A stretch of DNA of 6,672 nt from CAVOBC01 sp963693635 (GCA_963693635.1 CAVOBC010000270.1:1-6672); one strand, 5' to 3'; counted from the first letter of the stretch, positions 1-6,065 are shown. Numbers and translations are program-made. Notes: generated by a model not told the origin, from the sequence alone.

Positions 1-980
1 GCACTCGGAAAGCAGCTGTAGAAATCCATCAGTTCAACGTCATCGATGCCGATGCCGGCGTTGACCAGCGCACTGACATGCGTGTCGAGCATGGATGGGC
101 ATGCCGCGAAGTCCGGGCGCTCCGACGCCCACCACCCAACCTTTTCACTCTGCGCGACGCCCCACCAGCAAACCCACTCAGACTCGTCAATCCCCAATGC
201 CCGTGCCGCGGACGCCGAGTAAACGACAAGCCCGGCCGCTTGTTCGGTATTCAGAATCGCGTTCAGATACTTCGAGTATGGGAACGCTATCATCCGATTG
301 GACGCTGTAACCGTGGTCAAATCGCTTGCACTTCTGCGCGTCCTGAACCAGGCATAGGGATTGTCGACGGCGACGTCGGTCATCGGTGCAAACAGCTCGC
401 CCATGCGCTGCCGATGCGTTTCGAGGTCGATGCCGTCACGAGCACGCAGCGCGTTCTCGAACAAGGGGTAAATGTCTGGCGGAGCAGACAGCCCGTGGGC
501 GCCCTCGAGTGCCGAGCTGCCGGGCTCGTCGCCGCCAAACAATCGGGCCTCGCCGTCACCGCCGCGCTGCCAGGAAAGCCGGACACCCTGCTTGATTGCG
601 CCCATCAACACCTTGAGATTGTTGCAACCCGCAAGCAACGCAATGCGGCTGCGGCCAGCAGCGATCTCGACAGCAAGATGGTTTAGCATCTGCAAGCCAA
701 CTTGCCCACCGACCCCGGTGGTGAATTGCTCTCGCGGCGCTGCGCCGATTGAATCGGCAAGCAACGCGACTGGATTTTATGGATGCCAGCCGACGACGCC
801 GACAAGCGCCACGGTGTCCAGCCGATCCGCGATGGATAACCGCGCCCTTGTACCCGCGATCGCACCGCGAGCAACCTCCGTTAGCATTGCCAATGGCTCC
901 TTGTGACGCTCCACGGTGGCGTCGCGCTCAACGAGTTGATGTGTACCTACGATTACGGGCAATCTGGATTCATCTGGCAC
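1..980 (-). pseudogene. Thiolase-superfamily acetyl-CoA acetyltransferase-like gene, interrupted by an in-frame stop, 3' end outside window
   Basis: Reading leftward from a GTG at 978-980, one frame stays open to the window edge for 326 codons except for a single TAA (777-779, codon 68). Both sides belong to one family. Before the stop comes LPVIVGTHQLVERDATVE, then PLAMLTEVARGAI and VALVGVVGWHP. After it come NPVALLADSIGAAP, a GVGGQVG loop (about residues 89-95), a long middle section and ERPDFAACPSMLDTH, ending at MDFYSCFPS at the edge. This layout matches the roughly 500-residue thiolase-like proteins named acetyl-CoA acetyltransferase, related to mycobacterial TLP1. Where classical thiolases carry the nucleophilic cysteine (CxS), this protein has VGGQV, so ordinary thiolysis is doubtful; acyl-CoA or lipid metabolism is the most I would infer. 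An upstream in-frame TAG at 984-986 fixes the start, and AAGAGG at 989-994 is well placed for the GTG. With no other lesion, this is a very recent pseudogene or a one-base sequence error. Confidence 0.85.
777..779 (-). other. In-frame TAA stop interrupting the thiolase-like gene
   Basis: Read on the minus strand, the codon between GWHP and NPVALLAD is TAA. The frame is the same on both sides, so this is a substitution and not a frameshift. A single base change from TAC/TAT (Tyr), CAA, GAA or AAA would create it; family members commonly have an aromatic or other residue in this WRYxNP-like stretch. Stop-codon recoding for selenocysteine (UGA) or pyrrolysine (UAG) does not apply to UAA. Confidence 0.85.
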
Positions 981-988
981 GAGCTATA

Positions 989-994
989 CCTCTT
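989..994 (-). promoter_or_regulatory. Ribosome binding site of the thiolase-like gene
   Basis: AAGAGG on the minus strand lies 8 bases before the GTG at 978-980. It decides the start, since the next in-frame codon group upstream contains a TAG at 984-986. The site sits at the broken edge of the neighbouring MATE remnant. Confidence 0.6.
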
Positions 995-1020
995 GTGTTA
1001 GGACCGTTCTTTGGGGGCCG

Positions 1021-1453
1021 GTGTGGGGGACTGTTGTGGGGACGGGCGTCCCCGAGGCCGACCCGCCCCAAAGGCTACGGCGCCGAACTCTCCGGCGCGA
1101 CCGCGTGCGCACTAGCCCTCATCCTGTTTCTGGCGGGTGGCTGGATGATTGGGTTGTTGACAACATCCGGCCCTGTCATTGCGGACGCACAGGGATATTT
1201 GACTGGGCGACAATCATCCCCGTTATTTCGTTCTGGTGCTTATTGCTGGACGGCGTTTTCATCGGCGCAGCGAGTACTCGCGAGATGCGCACAGCTATGC
1301 TCGTTAGCGTCGTGGTCTATCTTGCCACCTGGTGGTTGCTCAGACCCTGGGGCAACGCCGGTCTGTGGGCCGCATTGTTTTGTCCTTTATATCGCACGCG
1401 GCGTGTCGCTCACCCTCTTCCTGCCACAACTCGTGCGATGCGCCGACGGCTGA
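1021..1453 (+). pseudogene. C-terminal remnant of a DinF-like MATE efflux transporter, frameshifted
   Basis: Pieces of one MATE-family protein follow each other in order but alternate between two frames. Frame 1 gives GTVVGTGVPEADPP (about 1027-1068). Frame 2 gives ELSGATACALALILFLAGG, then WMIGLLTTSGPVIADAQGYL (about 1085-1201). Frame 1 resumes with WATIIPVISFW, LLLDGVFIGAASTREMR and PWGNAGLWAALF (1204-1380). Frame 2 finishes with VLYIARGVSLTLFLPQLVR and a TGA at 1451-1453. The LDGVFIGA and GNxGLW signatures are typical of the DinF subfamily C-terminus, an inner-membrane cation-coupled drug exporter of about 450 residues. Only the last third is present. The shifts map to about 1050-1085 (uncertain), a one-base loss at 1201-1204, and a one-base gain in the T run at 1378-1381. 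The left boundary is approximate because nothing recognisable as MATE precedes 1015. Three lesions plus loss of two thirds of the gene mean it is dead. Confidence 0.85.
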
Positions 1454-1500
1454 CGGACGTCATCACCTGACACGCGTTGATCGGGCCATGCACCCACCCG

Positions 1501-2793
1501 TCAGCCCTTGCGGGCCGCCGCGGCGAGCGCCTGGTCGATGTCCCACAGGATGTCATCGATACTCTCCAGACCGACCGAAATCCGGACCATGTCCGGTGTG
1601 ACCCCGGCTGCCGCCTGCTCTTCATCGGACAGTTGACGATGCGTCGTCGATGCGGGGTGAATGATAAGGGTCTTGGCATCGCCGACGTTGGCGAGATGAC
1701 TCAGAAACTGGGCGGCTTCAATGAACCTCACGCCGGCCTCGGCCCCGCCCCTGACGCCGAAGGTCAGGATGGACCCTGCGCCCTTCGGCAGGTATTTGAG
1801 TGCAAGCGCGTGGTAGGGATTATCCACAAGACCTGCGTATCGGACCCAGCTTACGCTGTCGTGGTTGGCGAGATGGTTGGCGACGGCTTCAGCATTCTGC
1901 ACGTGGCGCTCCATCCTGAGATGCAGGGTCTCGAGGCCCTGCAGAAAGAGGAACGAGTTGAACGGTGACAAGCTCGCGCCTAACGTACGCAGCGTTTCGA
2001 GACGACACTTGCTGATGAAGCCGAAGTCGCCGAATGTTTCGTAAAAGCGCACCCCGTGATAGCCGCGTGATGGTTCTGTCATCTCCGGGAACTTGCCGTT
2101 GTCCCACGGAAAATGGCCAGACTCGACGATGACCCCGCCAATAGACGTGCCGTGACCACAAATGAACTTCGTCGCTGAATGCACAACGATGTCTGCGCCA
2201 TGTTCGAATGGGCGGCACAGGTACGGACTCGCGAAGGTATTGTCTACCACGAGCGGCAAGCCGTGGCGATGACCGATCTCGGCGATGGCAGCGAGGTCCG
2301 CCACGTTGTTCGACGGGTTGCCGATTGTCTCGACAAAGAGCGCCTTGGTCCGCTCGTTGATTGCAGCCTCAAAGTTCTCCGGCACGTCCGGGTCGACAAA
2401 GTGGGTCGTGATACCCATGCGCCGGAACGTCACGTCAAACTGCGAATAGGTGCCGCCGTAAAGTGTGCTGGCTGATACCAGTTCATCACCTTGGCCCAGC
2501 AAGGTGAGGAGCGCCGTCATCTGTGCGGCAAGTCCGGAACCGACAGCCAGCGCCGCGCGCCCACCCTCGAGCGATGCCATCCGTTCTTCAAACACTGCGG
2601 TCGTGGGATTCGACATACGCGAATAGACGTTGCCGAACGTCTGCAGGTTAAAGAGGCTGGCCGCGTGGTCTGTGTCGTCAAAAACATAGGCTGCGGTTTG
2701 ATACAGCGGCGGCGCTCGCGACCCGGTGGCGGGATCAGGAATCTGTCCCGCATGCAGACACCGGGTCTCGAAACCAAAATCTCGATCAGACAT
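1501..2793 (-). CDS. metY: O-acetylhomoserine sulfhydrylase (O-acetylhomoserine aminocarboxypropyltransferase)
   Basis: This cytoplasmic PLP enzyme makes homocysteine from O-acetylhomoserine and sulfide, or methionine with methanethiol, in direct-sulfhydrylation methionine synthesis. The 430-residue protein has the usual MetY length and the full Cys/Met-metabolism fold. It opens with FETRCLHAGQIPDPATGSRA. YSRMSNPT at 57-64 is the phosphate-binding Tyr/Arg region; the GSGLAA turn lies at 85-90 and LYGGTY at 111-116. The PLP-ring aspartate is D184 in VVDNTF, and the Schiff-base lysine is K209 in SATKF. The 220-240 region is long, as in MetY and unlike the shorter MetB/MetZ enzymes. The ATG at 2791-2793 follows AAGGGA with a 7-base gap. 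It lies 43 bp downstream of the CoA-binding protein gene on the same strand, suggesting co-transcription. No SAM riboswitch or methionine-repressor box is evident in the 43-bp gap. Every key residue I looked for is present, so it appears functional. Confidence 0.97.
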   Translation of the reverse strand: MSDRDFGFETRCLHAGQIPDPATGSRAPPLYQTAAYVFDDTDHAASLFNLQTFGNVYSRMSNPTTAVFEERMASLEGGRAALAVGSGLAAQMTALLTLLGQGDELVSASTLYGGTYSQFDVTFRRMGITTHFVDPDVPENFEAAINERTKALFVETIGNPSNNVADLAAIAEIGHRHGLPLVVDNTFASPYLCRPFEHGADIVVHSATKFICGHGTSIGGVIVESGHFPWDNGKFPEMTEPSRGYHGVRFYETFGDFGFISKCRLETLRTLGASLSPFNSFLFLQGLETLHLRMERHVQNAEAVANHLANHDSVSWVRYAGLVDNPYHALALKYLPKGAGSILTFGVRGGAEAGVRFIEAAQFLSHLANVGDAKTLIIHPASTTHRQLSDEEQAAAGVTPDMVRISVGLESIDDILWDIDQALAAAARKG

Positions 2794-2836
2794 GTGTTAG
2801 TCCCTTAGCTTCAAAGTTGCGCCATCGTCGCCCGGC

Positions 2837-3301
2837 TCACGGTAGTCTCCGCGGGCGCTTTGCGGATATCACTCCGGTATTGACCCCCGACCAGTTGAGA
2901 CCGCCGAAGAGGCGCGCGTACTCTATTTTCATACACCGATCCATGACCACTTGCAGACCGGCACGAGTTGCGGCCTCGGCTACCTCGTCGTTGACGATGC
3001 CCAATTGCATCCAAAAAACTGATGCACCCTTGTCGATCGCCGGTTGCAGAAATTGCGCAACGAGCTCCGCGCGCTGGAACAAATCGACAACGTCAACGTC
3101 ACCAGGGATTGACGCGAGGTCGGGATAGCAGACCTGACCCAGTACTTCCTCGTAGTTGGGATTGACCGGAATGACCTCATAACCCCTGTCCAGCAGATAC
3201 TTCGCTGCAAAGTAGCTGGGTCGATACCAATTGGCAGAAAGGCCAACGATCGCAATTCGTTTCGCATCATCAAGAATCTTGCGAAGTTCCGCGTTATCCA
3301 T
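2837..3301 (-). CDS. YccU-like CoA-binding domain protein
   Basis: This is a 154-residue single-domain Rossmann protein of the CoA_binding_2 family (E. coli YccU relatives). The family is related to the nucleotide/CoA-binding domain of succinyl-CoA synthetase alpha, but lacks a catalytic partner and has no settled role. Visible signatures are IAIVGLSANWYRPSY (16-30, the glycine-rich ligand loop), YEVIPVNPN (41-49), VFWMQLGI (95-102) and VVMDRCMKIEY (118-128, the conserved cysteine region). No signal peptide or membrane segment is seen, so it is cytoplasmic. I chose the ATG at 3299-3301 because AAGGA precedes it by 7 bases. A GTG six codons upstream would place the start inside the tandem repeat and has no ribosome site. 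It precedes metY by 43 bp on the same strand. Pairing of these two families is, from memory, recurrent in proteobacteria and hints at a link to sulfur or CoA-thioester metabolism, but that is inference. Confidence 0.93.
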   Translation of the reverse strand: MDNAELRKILDDAKRIAIVGLSANWYRPSYFAAKYLLDRGYEVIPVNPNYEEVLGQVCYPDLASIPGDVDVVDLFQRAELVAQFLQPAIDKGASVFWMQLGIVNDEVAEAATRAGLQVVMDRCMKIEYARLFGGLNWSGVNTGVISAKRPRRLP

Positions 3302-3308
3302 CCATTTG

Positions 3309-3313
3309 TCCTT
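3309..3313 (-). promoter_or_regulatory. Ribosome binding site of the CoA-binding protein gene
   Basis: AAGGA on the minus strand lies 7 bases before the ATG at 3299-3301. It selects that codon over the upstream GTG at 3317-3319. The tandem repeat array begins 2 bases further upstream. Confidence 0.65.
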
Positions 3314-3315
3314 TT

Positions 3316-3413
3316 GCACTCAGACCGTTAGTGGCACTCAGACCGTTAGTGAAGAGACCATTTGTGAACGGATCTATGGTGAAAGACCGCTGCGACCAGA
3401 CCGTTTTCGTGAA
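3316..3413. repeat. Degenerate tandem array, about 15-bp period, in the divergent promoter region
   Basis: The left end is a perfect 18-bp tandem duplication, GCACTCAGACCGTTAGTG, at 3316-3333 and 3334-3351. The AGACC-start motif then recurs with decay: AGACCGTTAGTGAAG (3340), AGACCATTTGTGAAC (3355), GGATCTATGGTGAA (3370), AGACCGCTGCGACC (3384) and AGACCGTTTTCGTGAA (3398). Starts at 3322, 3340, 3355, 3370, 3384 and 3398 give steps of 18, 15, 15, 14 and 14. The approximate unit is AGACCRTTNGTGAA. It fills the yccU-proximal half of the spacer between divergent yccU-metY and the MFS gene, directly upstream of the yccU ribosome site. It could be an operator array, a minisatellite or a 5'-UTR element. 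The exact duplication is certain; the degenerate copies are my alignment by eye. Confidence 0.7.
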
Positions 3414-3531
3414 CATGCGGGCACGCAACGATTCCGTCGGCTGTTTGCCATGGGCAGCGTCACTCATCGCATGCTACCCCACGTCCTGCCGCGTCGCGAC
3501 CCGTGTAGGTTTGGAGTAAACTAGCGGACCT

Positions 3532-3536
3532 AAGGA
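3532..3536 (+). promoter_or_regulatory. Ribosome binding site for the TTG start of the MFS gene
   Basis: AAGGA lies 6 bases before the TTG at 3543-3545. The only competing start, ATG at 3669 (Met43), has just a weak CCGGA touching it, so the TTG is preferred although homology would allow either. Confidence 0.65.
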
Positions 3537-3542
3537 ATCCTC

Positions 3543-4925
3543 TTGTCTCAGCCAGAACAGTCTACCTCGGGTGGTCGGACCCCCACGCCACTCTCGCAGT
3601 CAAGCCTCGATAGCGAAGCAGGAGAGCGAGACCCAACGCCACCTCTCACTGAACCGCAGACCGCCGGAATGTGGGACTCACTTCGCCATCGCGACTACCG
3701 CTTCCTTTGGTCCGGCAGCCTTGCCGCCAGCTTTGCCATGAACATCCAGATGGTCGCCCGGGGATGGCTGGTGTACGCCATGACCTCGTCGCCCACCAAA
3801 CTTGCGTGGGTCATGTTGTCGTTCATGGTGCCCCAGGTCATCTTCTCTCTCTTCGGCGGTGTCGTCGCAGACCGATTTGCCAAGAAGAAGGTCATTGCGG
3901 TTGCCCAGGCCCTGAACTGCGGCGCAACGCTGATCATGGCCGTCATCATCCTCTCGGACAACGTTACGTTCTGGCATTTCATCTACTTCGGTTGCTTCAA
4001 CGGCACCGTGCTCGCGTTGTCTATTCCGGCTCGCAACGCCCTCATTCCCGAGATCGTGGGGGAGCGCCTGCTCTTCAATGCCATGGCGCTCTCAACGTCG
4101 AGCATGAACCTTTCGCGCATTCTCGGGCCTGCGCTCGCGGGCGTCTTCATCGCCGTACTCGCCGATGGCAATACCACATCGACATTCGGCGTGGGGATCG
4201 TCTACCTCGTTATCGCGCTACTTTACTTTACGTCGTCAGCGCTTATCCTTTTCGTCAACACGCGGCAGCGCAAAGCTGCCAAGGATCGCCAGAACCCGTT
4301 CATCGAGATTCGCGACGGGTTCCGATATGTGCGCGCGTCGCCGATTCTGATGGGCCTGATCATCATGTCGATCCTCCCCTTTGTATTCGGCATGGCGATC
4401 AATTCCCTGATGCCCGCATTCAACCAGGACATCCTGAACGGGGGACCTGATGGCCTCGGACTTCTAATGAGTGCAACGGGCGTGGGGGCCATCGCCGGAT
4501 CGCTCCTGCTGGCAAATATGACCAACGCGCGGCATAAGGGGCGATGGCTGTTTGTCATGGTGGGGGTGTGGGCCATGTTCATTGCGCTCTTTTCCCAGAG
4601 CGTGCAGATGTGGACCGCCATGATCATGGTCGCCGTCGTCGGCTTCACCAGTTCACTCTTCATGGCGATGAATCGCAGTCTGATTCAACTTGGCGTTTCA
4701 GCCGACATGCGCGGTCGGGTGTTGTCCATCGACATGATGTCGCATGGCCTTATGCCGCTCGGCATCATCCCGATCAGCTTCATTGCAGAGTCCTGGGGGA
4801 TTGATCTGGCCTTGCTGATCAGCGCAGTACTGCTCGCCTGCAGCAGTATGCTGGTTGCGGTCTTTCTTCCCGTCGTTCGGGGCATCGACCGGGGTTTCGA
4901 GATGCAAGCCTCGCGAGCGCCCTAG
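3543..4925 (+). CDS. MFS transporter, MFS_3/EntS-like exporter
   Basis: This 460-residue inner-membrane major facilitator resembles the MFS_3 group that includes the enterobactin exporter EntS, proteins that expel siderophores, drugs or other small molecules by proton antiport. The membrane domain starts near residue 44 with WDSLRHRDYRFLWSGSL, a typical opening for the group. Motif A between helices 2 and 3 is GGVVADRFAKKK (105-116). SIPARNALIPE (160-170) and NLSRILGPALAG (189-200) are also characteristic. A central cytoplasmic loop with basic RQRKAAKDR (241-249) separates the two six-helix halves, and a second-half motif-A relative, DMRGRVLSI, is at 388-396. Residues 1-42 are a Ser/Pro/Thr-rich, acidic, helix-free cytoplasmic tail that is unusual for the family; it exists only if the TTG start is right. 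The gene is transcribed away from yccU-metY and converges on the hydrolase gene 98 bp downstream. No siderophore genes are in view, so the substrate is unknown. Confidence 0.93.
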   Translation: MSQPEQSTSGGRTPTPLSQSSLDSEAGERDPTPPLTEPQTAGMWDSLRHRDYRFLWSGSLAASFAMNIQMVARGWLVYAMTSSPTKLAWVMLSFMVPQVIFSLFGGVVADRFAKKKVIAVAQALNCGATLIMAVIILSDNVTFWHFIYFGCFNGTVLALSIPARNALIPEIVGERLLFNAMALSTSSMNLSRILGPALAGVFIAVLADGNTTSTFGVGIVYLVIALLYFTSSALILFVNTRQRKAAKDRQNPFIEIRDGFRYVRASPILMGLIIMSILPFVFGMAINSLMPAFNQDILNGGPDGLGLLMSATGVGAIAGSLLLANMTNARHKGRWLFVMVGVWAMFIALFSQSVQMWTAMIMVAVVGFTSSLFMAMNRSLIQLGVSADMRGRVLSIDMMSHGLMPLGIIPISFIAESWGIDLALLISAVLLACSSMLVAVFLPVVRGIDRGFEMQASRAP

Positions 4926-4943
4926 ACCCGCGACCCATTGGCA

Positions 4944-4990
4944 TCTGCTCTTTGACCTGCTTTCCCCGCTTCTGCTCTCACGTCTGCTCT
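4944..4990. repeat. Short TCTGCTCT repeats in the convergent spacer
   Basis: TCTGCTCT occurs exactly at 4944-4951, 4971-4978 and 4983-4990, with a degraded CCTGCTTT copy at about 4956. The last two copies are 12 bp apart, as are the first and the degraded one. On the plus strand the tract is pyrimidine-rich. It fills most of the 98-bp gap between the stops of the MFS and hydrolase genes, where a bidirectional terminator would be expected. No stem followed by a T run is visible there. Confidence 0.5.
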
Positions 4991-5023
4991 CCCCCTTCTG
5001 GTCCGGGCTCGGGCTTTCTCGTC

Positions 5024-5827
5024 TCAAGCAGGCGCGTGCTGGCGCAGGAACCCGGTAACCGCAGCGTTGAATCCATCGATGCATTCGGCGTTTACCGCGT
5101 GCCCGGCATCGAGGTCGCAGATGGTCAGGTGCGGCATCGCCGCTTCGGCGTGATCCCGCAACGGCTGAAAACGTTTCTCAAATCTGCCACACAGCAACAT
5201 CGCTGGACGAACGTTCTCGCCAAGCCGGTCACGAACCGATGCATTGGCATTCGTCACAGCGAGCGTTCGACCCACCCCGGCCGGCGACAATACAGCACAA
5301 TCGGCGAGCAGCGGTGTCAGCACCTCGGGCGGCAGGCGACGGGCGAAACGCGGATGCACCGGAATCTCGGTGACCGCCGCAAGCCCACCCGCCTCGAAGC
5401 GCGCAACCGTCGCCGCCGGGTCGACGCGAAACCGCGCCTGCATGCCCCCATCAGCAAAGCCTGAGCTTGAGTTCGTCATCATGTGGCAGAAGACGCGGTG
5501 CGGGTGCTCGAACGCATACCGCATGGTTAGCCCGGCTCCGAGCGAGCAGCCAAGGACAGACCACCGATCAACGCCGAGCCGTTCCCGGATCTGGTCAAAG
5601 CAACGAACATAATTTGCCGGATGATAACGATCAAGATCGCGCGGCGACCCTGACCGACCGTGCCCGAGGAGTTCAACGACCACCGGGGTCGATACGCACT
5701 TCAACGCGTTTAGGTTTGCAAGCCATTGGGCGCGGCTCGATAAAAAGCCGTGGACGAGGAGCAACGGCGGCCCATCGCCGTCGTATATATCCACATGGAT
5801 ATCATCATCGCCATATTCTTCGTTCAT
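5024..5827 (-). CDS. Alpha/beta hydrolase (serine hydrolase) of unknown substrate
   Basis: The 267-residue protein has the single-domain alpha/beta hydrolase plan. The oxyanion-hole strand is LLLVHGF (22-28). ELLGHGRSGSP (52-62) is the loop after strand 4. The nucleophile elbow is GCSLGAG, with Ser95. LLCGRFEKRF (211-220) puts Glu217 where the acid of the triad is expected, and AGHAVNAE (241-248) supplies His243. Glu instead of the commoner Asp at the acid site is seen in some members. The MenH/esterase-like subgroup fits in length, but no substrate can be named. There is no signal peptide, so it is cytoplasmic. I start it at the ATG 5825-5827, preceded by GGAG with an 8-base gap. A longer frame to 5959 would add 44 residues with no domain content that run through the promoter and repeat region. 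It converges with the upstream MFS gene and diverges from the next one. Confidence 0.87.
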   Translation of the reverse strand: MNEEYGDDDIHVDIYDGDGPPLLLVHGFLSSRAQWLANLNALKCVSTPVVVELLGHGRSGSPRDLDRYHPANYVRCFDQIRERLGVDRWSVLGCSLGAGLTMRYAFEHPHRVFCHMMTNSSSGFADGGMQARFRVDPAATVARFEAGGLAAVTEIPVHPRFARRLPPEVLTPLLADCAVLSPAGVGRTLAVTNANASVRDRLGENVRPAMLLCGRFEKRFQPLRDHAEAAMPHLTICDLDAGHAVNAECIDGFNAAVTGFLRQHAPA

Positions 5828-5835
5828 CGACCGTT

Positions 5836-5839
5836 CTCC
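5836..5839 (-). promoter_or_regulatory. Ribosome binding site of the alpha/beta hydrolase gene
   Basis: GGAG on the minus strand stands 8 bases before the ATG at 5825-5827. It supports that start over the in-frame ATG at 5957-5959. Confidence 0.6.
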
Positions 5840-5891
5840 GTCGGTGACCCCACCCTGCACCGGTACGCGCCAGTGTCTCCACAAGCTTCCA

Positions 5892-5920
5892 AATTTAGCC
5901 GCACCGCTTGCGGGCCTCAA
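5892..5920 (-). promoter_or_regulatory. Candidate sigma-70-type promoter of the hydrolase gene
   Basis: On the minus strand, TTGAGG (5915-5920) and TAAATT (5892-5897) are separated by exactly 17 bases. Each matches the consensus hexamer at four of six positions. Transcription would begin near 5885, leaving a leader of about 58 bases before the hydrolase ATG. The -35 hexamer overlaps the first copy of the 12-bp tandem repeat. Confidence 0.4.
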
Positions 5921-5950
5921 CACCTGACTCAACACTTGACCAACACTTGA
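5917..5950. repeat. Three tandem 12-bp repeats upstream of the hydrolase promoter
   Basis: The unit TCAACACYTGAC occurs at 5917-5928 and 5929-5940, differing at one base. A third copy, CAACACTTGA, follows at 5941-5950. A further weak resemblance (ACTCAACCACTT) follows near 5958-5969. The copies abut and overlap the candidate -35 hexamer, a position typical of an activator or repressor array, though a simple slippage minisatellite is equally possible. Confidence 0.7.
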
Positions 5951-6052
5951 AAAGTCCACTCAACCACTTCTCACCTCAGTACGCTAAGCTCGCTGCCTCG
6001 CGCAGACCCGCGCGGTGCTTTCAGCGCGCAATCATCTGACCCACATCGAACT

Positions 6053-6065
6053 GCATCGTCGATGC
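6053..6065. promoter_or_regulatory. 13-bp perfect palindrome, possible operator
   Basis: GCATCG and CGATGC flank a single central T, forming a perfect 6-bp inverted repeat. It lies 79 bp before the chosen MFS start and directly before the alternative GTG at 6067. The position suits a dimeric repressor, but a 6-bp match can arise by chance in GC-rich DNA. Confidence 0.25.

Larger units (their letters stand above)
3302..3542. other. Divergent intergenic region between the CoA-binding protein gene and the MFS gene
   Basis: This 241-bp spacer must hold promoters for the leftward yccU-metY pair and the rightward MFS gene. Its left part is the tandem array. The rest (about 3414-3530) shows only a weak -10-like TAAACT at 3517-3522 for the plus strand, without a good -35. 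No terminator, riboswitch or small gene is supported; the short reading frames crossing it have no recognisable residues. Confidence 0.5.

Noticed and set aside
78..686. A 202-codon open frame on the plus strand
   Set aside because: It is antisense to the thiolase-like gene, whose minus-strand frame shows clear family residues throughout; the plus-strand translation has no recognisable domain.
777..779. Programmed readthrough or recoding of the stop
   Set aside because: The codon is TAA, not the TGA or TAG used for selenocysteine or pyrrolysine, and no recoding structure is apparent; mutation or sequencing error is simpler.
749..1453. A 234-codon plus-strand frame as a single intact gene
   Set aside because: Its first part is antisense to the thiolase-like gene and only parts of its second half match MATE proteins; the missing MATE segments lie in another frame. 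It is a pseudogene frame, not a protein.
1454..1500. Intrinsic terminator for metY
   Set aside because: Only a 5-bp stem (TGACG/CGTCA) is present, with no T run on the minus strand.
3316..3413. CRISPR array
   Set aside because: Units are about 15 bp and contiguous, with no unique spacers and no cas genes nearby.
3331..3524. Small plus-strand ORFs over the tandem array, giving pentapeptide-like repeats
   Set aside because: The periodicity comes from the roughly 15-bp DNA repeat; there is no ribosome site or known residue pattern.
5828..5959. A 44-residue N-terminal extension of the hydrolase starting at 5959
   Set aside because: It translates the repeat array and a candidate promoter, has no domain content, and the ATG at 5827 has a proper ribosome site.
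6009..6030. GCGCG-rich hairpin as a terminator
   Set aside because: The stem is only about five GC pairs, there is no T run, and no gene ends next to it.
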